A DNA stretch of 64,000 nucleotides, taken from Kocuria varians (lineage in GTDB: Bacteria > Actinomycetota > Actinomycetes > Actinomycetales > Micrococcaceae). The stretch spans positions 124,001-188,000 of the forward strand of contig NZ_BJNW01000003.1 in the NCBI RefSeq assembly GCF_006539885.1. The letters are read 5' to 3'. The notes below the pieces were generated by a model that saw only the letters and a program-made list of their open reading frames with translations, was not told where the DNA came from and made no database searches. Positions 18,940 to 27,239 of this stretch are shown in pieces; the stretch's first letter is position 1; each line of letters begins with the position of its first letter. Position numbers and translations under genes: made by a program.

Positions 18940-21396
18940 TCAGTCCACCTTGGTCATGGGCGCGTACCGCAGCAGCAGCCGCTTCTCCTCCGCGCCGAAG
19001 CGCACCTTCGCCACGGTCTTGTCCCCGGAGCCCTCCAGCGCGACGACCGAGCCGCGGCCGAACGCCTTGTGCTCCACGGCGTCACCCACGCTCAGCGCGG
19101 GGATCTCACGGTTGGGCTCCACACGGCCCGACGACGCCGGGGACAGCCGCCGGAACGTGGCCCCGGATCCCGCCCCCGCGCCCCACGACGAGCCGCGCAG
19201 CGGGTCCCTCGCCTGTCCCGTGCTGTGGACCGGCGAACCCCAGCCACCGCCGGCCGGTGCGCCCTCGCGCTTCCAGTCGATGAGGTGGGCGGGGATCTCG
19301 TCCAGGAACGGACTGGCCGGGTTGAACTGGGACTGCCCCCACATGGAGCGTGACTCCGCGCGGGTGATGTAGAGCCGCTGCCGGGCGCGGGTGATCCCCA
19401 CGTAGGCGAGCCGGCGCTCCTCCTCCATGCTGGAGGGATCCGCGAAGCTGCGCTGGTGCGGGAAGATCCCGTGCTCCATGCCGGTCAGGAAGACCACGGG
19501 GAACTCCAGACCCTTGGCGGTGTGCAGGGTCATCAGGGTCACCACGCCCTGCGAACGGGCTTCCTCGACCTCGCGCGCGATCTGCTGGGCGCTGGCCCCG
19601 CCCTCCTCGGACGAGGGCTGCTGGGGGATCTGGTCCGCGTCCGCCACCAGCGCGACGTGCTCCAGGAACTCGCCGAGCCCGGCGTCCGGGTGGTCCTTCT
19701 CGAACTCCCGCACCACGGCCACGAGCTCCGCGAGGTTCTCCACACGGGACTCGTCCTGCGGGTCCGAGGAGGAGCGCAGCGCCTCCAGGTAGCCGGACTG
19801 CTCCAGGACCGCCTCGAGCACCGCCGTGACGGAGGCGCCCTCCGAGAGCTCCCGGAGGTCGTCCATGAGCTGCGAGAACTTGGCCACGGCGTTCGCGGAG
19901 CGTGTGGCGAGCGCGGGGGCCTCGTCCAGGCGGTGCATGGCGTCCGAGAAGGAGATCCCCTCCCGCTCGGCGAGCGCGGCGATCGAACCCTGCGCACGGT
20001 CCCCGATCCCCCGCTTGGGCTCGTTGATGATCCGGCGCACCGTGATGTCGTCCGCGGGATTGGCGATCGCGCGCAGGTAGGACATGGCGTCCTTGATCTC
20101 CTTGCGCTCGTAGAACCGGGTGCCGCCCACCACCTTGTACGGCAGCCCCACGCGCATCAGGATCTCCTCGAGGGAGCGGGACTGCGCATTGGTGCGGTAG
20201 AACACGGCCACGTCCCCGGGGCGGATCCCGTGCTCGTCCTGGAGCCGGTCGATCTCCTCCGCGATGAAGCGTGCTTCCTCGTGCTCGTTCTCCGCGGCGT
20301 AGCCGACGATCGGGGCACCGTCCCCCTCCGCGGTCCACAGCTTCTTGTCCCGGCGGTCCGCGTTCTGGGAGATCACAGCGTTGGCGGCGGAGAGGATGTT
20401 CTGCGTGGAGCGGTAGTTCTGCTCCAGCAGGATGGTCCGGGCGGAGGGGTAGTCGCGTTCGAAGTCCGTGATGTTGCGGATGTCCGCGCCGCGGAACGCG
20501 TAGATGGACTGGTCCGAGTCGCCCACGACGGTCAGCTCCGCCGGCGGCAGCCCGGTGGCGTCACTGCCCTGCGGGGCGTCCGCGCCCACGAGCTCGCGCA
20601 CGAGCGCGTACTGGGCGTGGTTGGTGTCCTGGTACTCGTCCACCAGCACGTGGCGGAAGCGGCGCCGGTAGTAGTCGAGCACCTGGGGGAAGGCCCGGAA
20701 CATGTGCACGGTCTCGCCGATGAGGTCGTCGAAGTCCATGGCGTTGGCCGCCCGCAGCCGCTGGGTGTAGCCCCGGTAGACCTGCGCCACGGCGGACTCG
20801 AAGGGGTCCGTGGAGTTCGCGCGCGCCAGGTAGGTCTCGTCGTCCACGAGCTCGTTCTTCAGCGCGGAGATCTTGTGCTGGATGGCCTTGGGGGCAAAGC
20901 GCTTGGGGTCCAGCTCGTGCTGCTTGGCCACCTGCGTGATCAGCCGCAGGGAGTCCGCGGCATCGTAGATGGAGAAGTTGGTGTTCAGGCCCAGGGTCTT
21001 GGCCTCGCGGCGCAGGATCCGCACGCACAGCGAGTGGAACGTGGAGATCCACATGGACCGCGCGGACTCCCCCACCAGGTCCACGATCCGCTCGCGCATC
21101 TCCGCTGCGGCCTTGTTGGTGAACGTGATCGCCAGGATCTCCCCGCGCCGGGCACGGCCCGTGGCGAGCAGGTAGGCGATCCGGTGCGTCAGGACCCTGG
21201 TCTTGCCCGATCCGGCGCCCGCGACGATCAGCAGCGGCGAGCCGGAGTGCTCCACGGCCGCGCGCTGGGGGTCGTTGAGGCCGGCCACCAGGTCCGCGGG
21301 CGACGCCGCCACCTCCGCGGGTGCGTGGTCGCGGGTTCCCGCGGTGGTCCGAACCGACGCCGCGGAGAGCAGGGGGTTGTCAGAGAGGTAGTCCAT
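18940..21396 (-). CDS. pcrA: UvrD/PcrA-type ATP-dependent DNA helicase
   Basis: 3'-5' superfamily-1 helicase for repair and replication restart. The 818-residue protein opens with about 45 variable residues, then Q-motif LNDPQRAAVEH, Walker A AGAGSGKTR, ITFTNKAAAEM, DEYQDTNHAQY (Walker B), VGDSDQSIYAFRGAD, LEQNYRS and, in the C-terminal half, VTLMTLHTAKGLEFPVVFL and AYVGITRARQRLYI. The extreme C-terminus carries the small Tudor-like PcrA tail (SVGDAVEHKAFGRGSVVALEG). The start at 21396 has TAGACT nine bases upstream and little Shine-Dalgarno. Single-gene unit. Confidence 0.95.
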   Translation of the reverse strand: MDYLSDNPLLSAASVRTTAGTRDHAPAEVAASPADLVAGLNDPQRAAVEHSGSPLLIVAGAGSGKTRVLTHRIAYLLATGRARRGEILAITFTNKAAAEMRERIVDLVGESARSMWISTFHSLCVRILRREAKTLGLNTNFSIYDAADSLRLITQVAKQHELDPKRFAPKAIQHKISALKNELVDDETYLARANSTDPFESAVAQVYRGYTQRLRAANAMDFDDLIGETVHMFRAFPQVLDYYRRRFRHVLVDEYQDTNHAQYALVRELVGADAPQGSDATGLPPAELTVVGDSDQSIYAFRGADIRNITDFERDYPSARTILLEQNYRSTQNILSAANAVISQNADRRDKKLWTAEGDGAPIVGYAAENEHEEARFIAEEIDRLQDEHGIRPGDVAVFYRTNAQSRSLEEILMRVGLPYKVVGGTRFYERKEIKDAMSYLRAIANPADDITVRRIINEPKRGIGDRAQGSIAALAEREGISFSDAMHRLDEAPALATRSANAVAKFSQLMDDLRELSEGASVTAVLEAVLEQSGYLEALRSSSDPQDESRVENLAELVAVVREFEKDHPDAGLGEFLEHVALVADADQIPQQPSSEEGGASAQQIAREVEEARSQGVVTLMTLHTAKGLEFPVVFLTGMEHGIFPHQRSFADPSSMEEERRLAYVGITRARQRLYITRAESRSMWGQSQFNPASPFLDEIPAHLIDWKREGAPAGGGWGSPVHSTGQARDPLRGSSWGAGAGSGATFRRLSPASSGRVEPNREIPALSVGDAVEHKAFGRGSVVALEGSGDKTVAKVRFGAEEKRLLLRYAPMTKVD

Positions 21397-21485
21397 GGTG
21401 CGCCCAGTCTAGCCAGCGCCTCCGACGCGCGGGCCGGCCCGGGACGGGCCGCGTGACTCCCCAACGGACCCGGTCGGATCCCGGG

Positions 21486-22217
21486 TCAGACGTAGCGGGG
21501 TTCCACCAGGTGGCGCCCGTTGGCGTCCTCGACCCACAGGTTCGAGTCCGCCACGGTGACCCGCACGGGAGCGCTGAGCACCACGGCGTCGTCGTCGAAG
21601 TCCTCCGGGTCCTGCTCCGGGCCGCCGTAGGTGGTGGTGACCTCGCCCTCGTCCGGGTCCAGGTGGCGCAGGGCGTCGTTGCCGGTGTCCGCGACCACCA
21701 CGGAGCCGTCGTAGAGGATCTGCAGGTCCTCGGGGTGGTCGAGCTTGGCGTCTGCGGCCGGGCCGTCCTGAAAGCCGGCCCCGTGCCTGCCCACGACCGT
21801 GACCACGTGCGGGTCCCCGTCCGGACGGTCCGTGTCCACCACGATGCAGCGCAGGGAGGAGGAGTCCCGGTCCACGAGCCACAGCCTGCCGTCCGAGCCC
21901 TCGGTGATGGAGACGGTCGCGGCGAACTTGGCCTGGGCGATCTTCCCGTGGCGCCGGCCGGACTCCCCCGTGCCGCCGTACTCCTGCAGGACGTCCGTGT
22001 AGGGGTCCCAGCGGAAGAACTGGTTCGCGTCCGGGACCGCCACGACCACGGCGGAGAGCTTGTGCGACCACACGATGTCCGCGATCCGGGACCCGGCCAG
22101 GACGGCGCAGTCGATGCGCCGTCGCACGGTGGTGTGGTCCGCCTCGTAGAGGGTGAGCCCGCTGCCGTCCCCGGCGCTGAGGAGCAGGCCGTCCGGAAGG
22201 CCGATGGAGAGCTCCAT
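21486..22217 (-). CDS. NHL-repeat/beta-propeller-like protein
   Basis: A 243-residue protein with repeating strand patterns of NHL/SMP-30-type propellers, clearest in VSITEGSDGRLWLVDRD and LDHPEDLQILYDGSVVVADTGNDALRHLD. There is no signal peptide, so it is probably cytosolic. The start MELSIGLPDG at 22217 is chosen over an upstream GTG/ATG-like extension because AAAGGTGG lies nine bases before it. Function is unknown; propellers of this type bind ligands or proteins. It stands between pcrA and a divergent membrane protein. Confidence 0.75.
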   Translation of the reverse strand: MELSIGLPDGLLLSAGDGSGLTLYEADHTTVRRRIDCAVLAGSRIADIVWSHKLSAVVVAVPDANQFFRWDPYTDVLQEYGGTGESGRRHGKIAQAKFAATVSITEGSDGRLWLVDRDSSSLRCIVVDTDRPDGDPHVVTVVGRHGAGFQDGPAADAKLDHPEDLQILYDGSVVVADTGNDALRHLDPDEGEVTTTYGGPEQDPEDFDDDAVVLSAPVRVTVADSNLWVEDANGRHLVEPRYV

Positions 22218-22310
22218 GACCGTCACCACCTTTCGCGGTGCCCGCGGGGCACCCGTCCGCCACCCCGTCACGGGAGTGGTACCCGTAGTCGTTCACAGTA
22301 CAACCCGGGG

Positions 22311-22316
22311 GATAAT
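22311..22316 (+). promoter_or_regulatory. Candidate -10 of leaderless gene at 22323
   Basis: GATAAT lies exactly six bases before the ATG at 22323, and no ribosome-binding site intervenes. This is the clearest example of the leaderless arrangement seen repeatedly in the window. Confidence 0.5.
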
Positions 22317-22322
22317 GGGGCC

Positions 22323-23024
22323 ATGGGTATGACCAGAGCGCAGAAGGCCAAGAAGTACGGGGAGGACGCGGGGTCGGCACCGACCACCCCGCGCACTCCG
22401 AGGGCGGCGCCGGTGCGTCCCGTGAGCGTGCACGAGATGCGTTCGGGCGAGCTCGCGCCGGAGCCGGAGAAGGGCTCGTCCGCCGGGATCCTGGTGGGCG
22501 TCGCGTTCTTCGTGGGGCTCGCGCTGTGGCTCTACTACCACCTGCTCGTCCTGCAGGGCGTGTCCGGCAACCTCGCCGGTGGCGTCACCGCGCCGGAGCT
22601 GCTCGCGGGCGGGTTCTCGGGCGATCACCTCGCGGACTTCGCCCGTGCGCTCGGCGAGAACGGCCGCACCGAGTACTCGGGCGTCCACGCCACCACCGGG
22701 CTGTTCACCCCCCTGCTCGTGGGGCTCGGCTGGCTGCTCTTCATCGGCCTGAACACCCCGCAGCGCGCCCGCAAGTGGGTGTACTGGGCCGTGCCCCTGC
22801 TCTACGCCGTGGTCTTCCTGCTGGGCAACTCCGCGCTCGACGCCGCCGTGGCCCACCCGGACAACCCCTCCGCCGCCGCCTGGGCCTCGGGCCTCGTGGT
22901 CGCGCGCTGGGTGCTCCTCGCGCTGCTCGTGCTGGTTGCCGTACTGGTCGCGGTCTCCGTGGTGCGGCGCAAACTGGACGACTTCTCCCAGGGCAAGCTG
23001 CCGGGGCAGCGTCCGCGGGGCTGA
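22323..23024 (+). CDS. Hypothetical membrane protein with four predicted helices
   Basis: A 233-residue protein. The N-terminal ~55 residues are basic and hydrophilic (MGMTRAQKAKKYGED), then helices near 57-80, 125-143, 150-170 and 190-215, and a short charged tail SQGKLPGQRPRG. No family is recognised. The predicted extracytoplasmic segment after helix one is acidic and Gly-rich. An in-frame ATG two codons later is an alternative start. It has a GATAAT -10 six bases upstream and a terminator-type hairpin 133 bases after the stop. Confidence 0.75.
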   Translation: MGMTRAQKAKKYGEDAGSAPTTPRTPRAAPVRPVSVHEMRSGELAPEPEKGSSAGILVGVAFFVGLALWLYYHLLVLQGVSGNLAGGVTAPELLAGGFSGDHLADFARALGENGRTEYSGVHATTGLFTPLLVGLGWLLFIGLNTPQRARKWVYWAVPLLYAVVFLLGNSALDAAVAHPDNPSAAAWASGLVVARWVLLALLVLVAVLVAVSVVRRKLDDFSQGKLPGQRPRG

Positions 23025-23156
23025 GTCCGGGCGGTTGGCTCCACGCCGTTGCCCCCGTGCCTCGGGAAGCCGAGAACCCGGCTCGGCGGCTGCCTCTCCG
23101 GGAAGCTCAGCCGGGTCAACCGGGACCTGCAAGACCTCCGTGCCCTGGCACGACGA

Positions 23157-23180
23157 AGCCCCACCCTCACGGGTGGGGCT
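23157..23180 (+). terminator. Intrinsic terminator
   Basis: AGCCCCACCC-TCAC-GGGTGGGGCT is a perfect 10-bp stem with a 4-nt loop followed by TTCTCC. It ends the plus-strand membrane-protein unit and may also stop minus-strand transcription from the tRNA-Arg. Confidence 0.75.
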
Positions 23181-23187
23181 TTCTCCG

Positions 23188-23260
23188 TGCCCCCGATTGG
23201 ATTCGAACCAACGACACCGGCTTTAGGAGAGCCGTGCTCTATCCCCTGAGCTACGAGGGC
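23188..23260 (-). tRNA. tRNA-Arg (anticodon CCT)
   Basis: The minus strand folds as a full cloverleaf: acceptor GCCCTCG with CGGGGGC, a D arm with GCTC/GAGC, an anticodon stem CGGCT/AGCCG with loop CTCCTAA, and T loop TTCGAAT. The anticodon CCT reads AGG. The discriminator is A and no CCA is encoded. AGG is a rare codon at this GC content. Confidence 0.95.
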
Positions 23261-23320
23261 AACACTGCCCCACCTTATCCGCGCCGCGGGCCACCCGCGA
23301 GTTGGGCGCACAATGGGGGC

Positions 23321-24202
23321 ATGACCGTCTACATCGACCCGCCGCGCTGGCCCGCGCACGGCACCGTGTTCTCCCACATGGTCTCGGACACCTCGCTCGA
23401 CGAGCTGCACGAGACGGCGCGCGCGCTCGGCATCTCGGTCCGTGCCTTCGACGAGGACCACTACGACGTCCCGGCCCACCGGCACGCGGACGCGGTGGCC
23501 CTGGGAGTCCGGGCGGTGGACGGCAAGCAGCTGACCCGGCTGCTGATCCGCAGCGGGCTCAGGATCCCCGCACGAGGCCGCCCGGCCAAGATCGCGGCCA
23601 CGCTCTCCGACCGCTGGCGGCGGCACTTCCCCGTCCACCCGGCCCTGGGCGAGGCGCTGGTCTCCCGGTGGGGCGAGCCGCACCGCCACTACCACGGCAC
23701 GTCCCACCTGCTGCAGGCGCTCGAGGCCGTGGACCGGCTGACCGGTGGGAGCCCCTCTGATGAGCTGCTGCTCGCCGTCTGGTTCCACGACGCCGTCTAC
23801 CGCGGTGTTCCGGGGCGGGACGAGGAGGAGTCCGCGGAGCTGGCCCGCCGGGAGCTCACGGGTGACGGGTGGGAGCCGGGCCTCGGGGAACGGGTCGCCG
23901 AGCTCGTCCTCGTCACCCTCGCGCACCGCCCCGATCCCGCGGACCGCAGCTCATGCCTGCTCGTGGACGCCGATCTCAGCATCCTGGGCGGCTCCCCCAC
24001 GGAGTACGACCGCTACGCGGCGGCGGTGCGGCGGGAGTACGAGCACGTCCCGGACCCCGAGTTCCGTGCGGCCCGTGCGGAGGTGCTCCGCACGCTGATG
24101 GCAACGCCGCCCCTGTTCCACGACCCGCTCGCCGTCCAGCTGTGGGAGGCGCGGGCCCGGGAGAACGTCACGCGGGAGATCGAGCAGCTCAGCGCCGCCT
24201 GA
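23321..24202 (+). CDS. DUF4031 domain fused to HD-type metal-dependent phosphohydrolase
   Basis: A 293-residue fusion. Residues 1-85 match the DUF4031 pattern (VYIDPPRWPAHGTVFSHM, then DEDHYDVP). Residues ~105-280 look like a predicted HD-domain hydrolase, with HRHYHGTSHLL near 122, AVWFHDAVY carrying the His-Asp pair near 151, a LAHRPD helix and a LLVDADLSILG aspartate. The two domains are usually separate genes. Such HD proteins bind divalent metal; the substrate here is unknown. CACAAT sits six bases before the ATG, suggesting a leaderless message. The downstream gap has a GGCGTTC/GAACGCC hairpin at 24233-24253. Confidence 0.8.
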   Translation: MTVYIDPPRWPAHGTVFSHMVSDTSLDELHETARALGISVRAFDEDHYDVPAHRHADAVALGVRAVDGKQLTRLLIRSGLRIPARGRPAKIAATLSDRWRRHFPVHPALGEALVSRWGEPHRHYHGTSHLLQALEAVDRLTGGSPSDELLLAVWFHDAVYRGVPGRDEEESAELARRELTGDGWEPGLGERVAELVLVTLAHRPDPADRSSCLLVDADLSILGGSPTEYDRYAAAVRREYEHVPDPEFRAARAEVLRTLMATPPLFHDPLAVQLWEARARENVTREIEQLSAA

Positions 24203-24357
24203 CCGTCGTTGAGAGGGACAGCTGTCAGGGGCGGCGTTCAGGGGCCGAACGCCTCATGCCGTGATCGGTGGGCAGTGCACGGGGCACCCGTGACCCGCGC
24301 CTTTCCGGACCCAGACCACCGCAGTGACCAGCGCTTCCCGGGCCACCCGCCGGATCC

Positions 24358-24642
24358 CTACGCCCCGGGGTTCTGCGGTGTCGGGGACTGCGCCTGGACC
24401 TCGGCCTCGCGACGGCGGGCGGCCGCGCGGCGTCGTCGGAAGAGGAGCGAGGCCACCACGAGCCCCAGGATGATGCCCACACCGCCGCAGACCGAGAGCC
24501 ACATGGCCACGTGGCCGGCAAACGCGGCGACCAGGAAGCCCACCACGATGCCGGGAACCGCGCCGGCCACCATGCCGATCGCGTAGTACGTGAACTCCTG
24601 GTCTTGGGGGGTGCGGGCGGCGTGCGAGAAGTCGGTGGACAT
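24358..24642 (-). CDS. Small two-helix membrane protein
   Basis: A 94-residue protein starting MSTDFSHAARTP. Two glycine-rich helices, FTYYAIGMVAGAVPGIVVGFLV and WLSVCGGVGIILGLVVASLL, are followed by a basic FRRRRAAARRREAE tail. No family is certain; the pattern is like AtpI-type or Gly-zipper small proteins. The start at 24642 is favoured by a TAGAAT hexamer seven bases upstream, and an ATG three codons earlier is less likely. Its tail is encoded across a copy of the recurrent GGCGTCGTCG motif. Confidence 0.7.
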   Translation of the reverse strand: MSTDFSHAARTPQDQEFTYYAIGMVAGAVPGIVVGFLVAAFAGHVAMWLSVCGGVGIILGLVVASLLFRRRRAAARRREAEVQAQSPTPQNPGA

Positions 24643-24689
24643 GCCCCCCATTCTACGGCGGGCACCACCCGGACCCCGGGCATGAAAAA

Positions 24690-24726
24690 GACGTGAGGAC
24701 CCTGTAAAACACAGGGTCCTCACGTC
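24690..24726 (-). terminator. Strong intrinsic terminator for the 24824-25825 gene
   Basis: A perfect 16-bp stem (24690-24705 with 24711-24726, arm GACGTGAGGACCCTGT) encloses a 5-nt loop. On the minus strand it is followed by CTTTTTCATG, a true U-run. It is the best classical terminator in the window. Confidence 0.9.
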
Positions 24727-24823
24727 TCGTGTCGCGCGCGTCAGGAGCGGGTACACAACCGGTCCCGGCTCGCGACGAGGTGTGGCACGCGGCTGGTCAC
24801 CGCGGTGCCGCCATGTATCCGAA

Positions 24824-25825
24824 TCAGCCGACGCGGATGAACTCGGGGCCGGAGCCCACGTACGCGGTGGTCTTCACGGTCTGGTTGCCGTTCCAGCCGC
24901 CGTGCACGGCCTGGCCGTTGCCCGCGTAGATCGCCACGTGGGCCACACCGGCGCCGCCGTCCGCATAGTAGGCGATGTCACCGCCACGCGCCTGGTCCGC
25001 GGAGACCGAGGTGCCCAGCGACTTGTAGTCGGCCGGCCAGCCGTGGAAGTTGATGCCCACGGCAGCCAGGGAGTCGGAGACCAGCGCGGTGCAGTCCTGG
25101 TACTCACCGATCTGGCCCTCGGCGGCGCTCAGGATCGCGCCGCCCTTGCCGGACGCGGACTGGGTGGAGGTCGACTGGGTGGAGACCTTGCCCGGGGCCG
25201 CGGCGGCCTTGACGGGGGTCTCTGCCGGGGTGGTGCCCGCGGCACCGGTGTGCACGTAGCCCTGGTTGCCGGTGGTGTTGCTCTCCGGGACGACCGGGTT
25301 GGAGACCTGGCTGTACTGCTGGGCGGCGGTCTCGGCGGCGATGGTCTGCTGCGAGGCCGGAGCGGCGTGGCGGCCCTGGGCCGCCGGGGCCTGCTCGGCA
25401 ACCGGGGTCACGTTCTCGGACGCAGTGGTCACCACGGGGGCCTGCTCGGCAACCGGGGTCACGTTCTCGGACGCAGTGGTCACCACGGGGGCCTGCAGCG
25501 GGGTCACGTTGGCCACGGGAGCGGCCTCGACCACGGAGGACTGGGCGGCCGGGGCGGCGGCCTCGGTCTTCGCGGCCTTCTTGGTCTCGGACTTCTTGGC
25601 GGTGTCGGCCTTGTCAGCCTTGGCGGCGGGCTCGGCGGAGACGGTGTTCTCGGATGCCGGAGCCTCCGACACGGCGGCCGCGGGAGCCTGCTCGTCAGCG
25701 TTCTGCGTGGCCTGCACGGACACGGTGGTGGCGATCGCCAGGCCGGAGAAGGCGGCGACGGCGGCCACGGTGCGGGCCTTGCCGGCGAAGAGGTTCTTGG
25801 CCGTGGTGACGGTTTCGTTCGACAT
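24824..25825 (-). CDS. NlpC/P60-like peptidase with long Ala/Pro-rich region
   Basis: A 333-residue predicted cell-wall hydrolase or surface protein. An N-terminal basic segment and a hydrophobic helix (TVAAVAAFSGLAIATTVSV) suggest export. Residues ~45-225 are low-complexity Ala/Thr/Pro/Glu with a duplicated 17-residue unit. The C-terminal ~100 residues resemble an NlpC/P60 or CHAP-like thiol hydrolase: a cysteine in YQDCTALVSDSL, a histidine in GVAHVAIYAGNG and a further HGGW. A classical DCSGF motif is absent. AGGAAA lies ten bases before the ATG. The gene ends at a strong terminator and follows another NlpC/P60 gene on the same strand. Confidence 0.8.
   Translation of the reverse strand: MSNETVTTAKNLFAGKARTVAAVAAFSGLAIATTVSVQATQNADEQAPAAAVSEAPASENTVSAEPAAKADKADTAKKSETKKAAKTEAAAPAAQSSVVEAAPVANVTPLQAPVVTTASENVTPVAEQAPVVTTASENVTPVAEQAPAAQGRHAAPASQQTIAAETAAQQYSQVSNPVVPESNTTGNQGYVHTGAAGTTPAETPVKAAAAPGKVSTQSTSTQSASGKGGAILSAAEGQIGEYQDCTALVSDSLAAVGINFHGWPADYKSLGTSVSADQARGGDIAYYADGGAGVAHVAIYAGNGQAVHGGWNGNQTVKTTAYVGSGPEFIRVG
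25395..25496. repeat. Perfect tandem duplication, 2 x 51 bp
   Basis: Positions 25395-25445 and 25446-25496 are identical. The unit encodes 17 residues (roughly APVVTTASENVTPVAEQ), so copy number can change without a frameshift in the surface-exposed linker of the NlpC/P60-like protein. Confidence 0.95.
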
Positions 25826-26068
25826 GCGTGTGGTTTCCTAACACGTTCGTATCCACCCAGGGCACGTGAAGTGCGGTGATCCTGCGAGCGTCCGGTGGAC
25901 GTCACGGGTCACCGTGTCGGGCGGTGATGTGGTTACTTGCGATTTCAGGTGTTCGGGCCGGTGCGCACGCCGCCCTCCCCTGGGGCGGCGGCGCGACGCA
26001 CGGCCTACTGTCTAGCTCGACACGGGACGTTGCCGGTCATCCGCGGGGACGACCGGATCCCGAGGGAT

Positions 26069-26680
26069 TCAGCGGACGGAGTAGAAGCCGTCCACCTGCA
26101 TGGCGTTCACGGAGTGAACCTGGGTGCCCTGCGAAGGATTGAGAGCGGAGATCATCTGGCCGTTGCCGATGTAGATCCCCACGTGCGAACCGCCGTTCTG
26201 GGAGACGAGGTCTCCGGGCTGCGGGTTCGAGGTGGCGTGGCCTGCGGCGAACTGGGCCCAGGTGGTGCGGGGCAGCTGGACGCCGTTCTGGGCGTAGACC
26301 CACTGCACGAAGCCGGAGCAGTCCCAGGCCTTGAAGCCGGTGCCGCCCCACACGTACGCGCCGCCGATGCCCTCGTAGGCGGTGCCCACGATGCCGCTGG
26401 CGGAGTGGTTCGACTGGGTGCTCACGTTCGAGCCGGTGGCCAGCAGGTCCGAGGACTGCGAGCTGAACTCGACGCTGTAGGAGGTCGAGGTGCTGTAGGA
26501 CGTCGTGGTGTGGGCCGACGGCGTGGTGCCGAGGTCGATGACCCCGCTGGCTGCCTGCGCCGGGGAGGCGAAACCGGCGACGACGGCGCCGGCGGCCACT
26601 GCGGCAACGGTGGAGTTGCGCACGAGGTGCGAGTTCGTCTCCGCGCGGTGGCGGGCAGAGCTGTGCTTCACGAAAGACAT
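26069..26680 (-). CDS. Secreted NlpC/P60 endopeptidase
   Basis: A 203-residue exported peptidoglycan hydrolase. The signal peptide runs to a predicted cleavage after ASPAQA near residue 43. A Ser/Thr-rich linker follows, then the NlpC/P60 domain from ~95: YVWGGTGFKAWDCSGFVQWVY with the catalytic cysteine, LPRTTWAQFA, PGDLVSQNGGSHVGIYIGNG with the catalytic histidine. Such enzymes cut the D-Glu to diamino-acid peptide bond and act in growth or resuscitation. A strong GGGAGGA precedes the ATG. A c-di-AMP riboswitch lies immediately upstream, as is usual for actinobacterial genes of this class. Confidence 0.9.
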   Translation of the reverse strand: MSFVKHSSARHRAETNSHLVRNSTVAAVAAGAVVAGFASPAQAASGVIDLGTTPSAHTTTSYSTSTSYSVEFSSQSSDLLATGSNVSTQSNHSASGIVGTAYEGIGGAYVWGGTGFKAWDCSGFVQWVYAQNGVQLPRTTWAQFAAGHATSNPQPGDLVSQNGGSHVGIYIGNGQMISALNPSQGTQVHSVNAMQVDGFYSVR

Positions 26681-26696
26681 GAGTGTGTTCCTCCCT

Positions 26697-26880
26697 GCGC
26701 CTACGAGGTGAGCTGTCGGGTTCGGATGGGAGACATCCGGCCGCGCGAGGTGGTGCTTCGCGCAGGCTTAACCCCGAGGATCCGCTGTGGTGCAACGAAC
26801 CCGGAAAGTGGTTCCCCCGCTTCTGCCAAACGGATTTCTGTGTACGGGTCCCGGAGCGCCTGGCAGAACTCGGCGAACGC
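26697..26880 (-). ncRNA. c-di-AMP (ydaO/yuaA) riboswitch
   Basis: Read on the minus strand, three conserved blocks occur in the right order: GCAGAAGCGGGGGAACCAC (26808-26826), GGGGTTAAGCC (26765-26775) and CCGAACCCGACAGCTCACC followed by TCGTAGGCG (26698-26725). These match the ydaO/yuaA consensus, which binds cyclic di-AMP and usually turns downstream genes off. A hairpin GGCCGGATGTC..CATCC lies between the blocks. The element ends just before the ribosome site of the NlpC/P60 gene. The 5' boundary is approximate. Confidence 0.88.
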
Positions 26881-27239
26881 CCGGGAGTGCCGGATCCGAC
26901 CAGTGATCGGCACGGTCACGACTGTACAGGACAGGTAACGATAAAGTCACGTTTTGATTACAACGGATCACGGATCCGGCACTGCCGGTGAATAATGCGC
27001 GGTTTCTTATCTGCTTCCGCTATGAATGGGCCGCACCTGCACGCCGCCCGCCCACCCCCTCGCAAGCCACAAACACCCTTCTGACCTGCGCTTTCATCCG
27101 GGCGGTTCCGATCGAGGACCGGGCGACGGGGCCTCGGGCGGGTGATTGTCCACACATCACGAAGGTCACGACGGAGACCGAGAAGATCACGGTGGCCGGC
27201 GGCGGCGTCGGCCCGGGGACGGACGAGGGGCGTGACCGC
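26881..27239 (-). promoter_or_regulatory. AT-richer promoter region upstream of the riboswitch
   Basis: No gene is seen. The segment 26935-26975 is AT-rich for this genome; on the minus strand TTGTAA, AACGTGAC, TTTATC and TGTACAGT occur and may supply the riboswitch promoter, though I cannot fix -35 and -10 confidently. Toward 27239 the sequence is ordinary GC-rich spacer after the dtxR stop. Confidence 0.4.

Noticed and set aside
24824..25825. A second c-di-AMP riboswitch before the other NlpC/P60-like gene
   Set aside because: The conserved ydaO blocks are absent from the 240 bases upstream.
25968..25990. Hairpin CGCCGCCC/GGGCGGCG downstream of the NlpC/P60 gene
   Set aside because: Position suits a terminator, but the stem is short, there is no U-run and such GC-only pairs are frequent by chance here.
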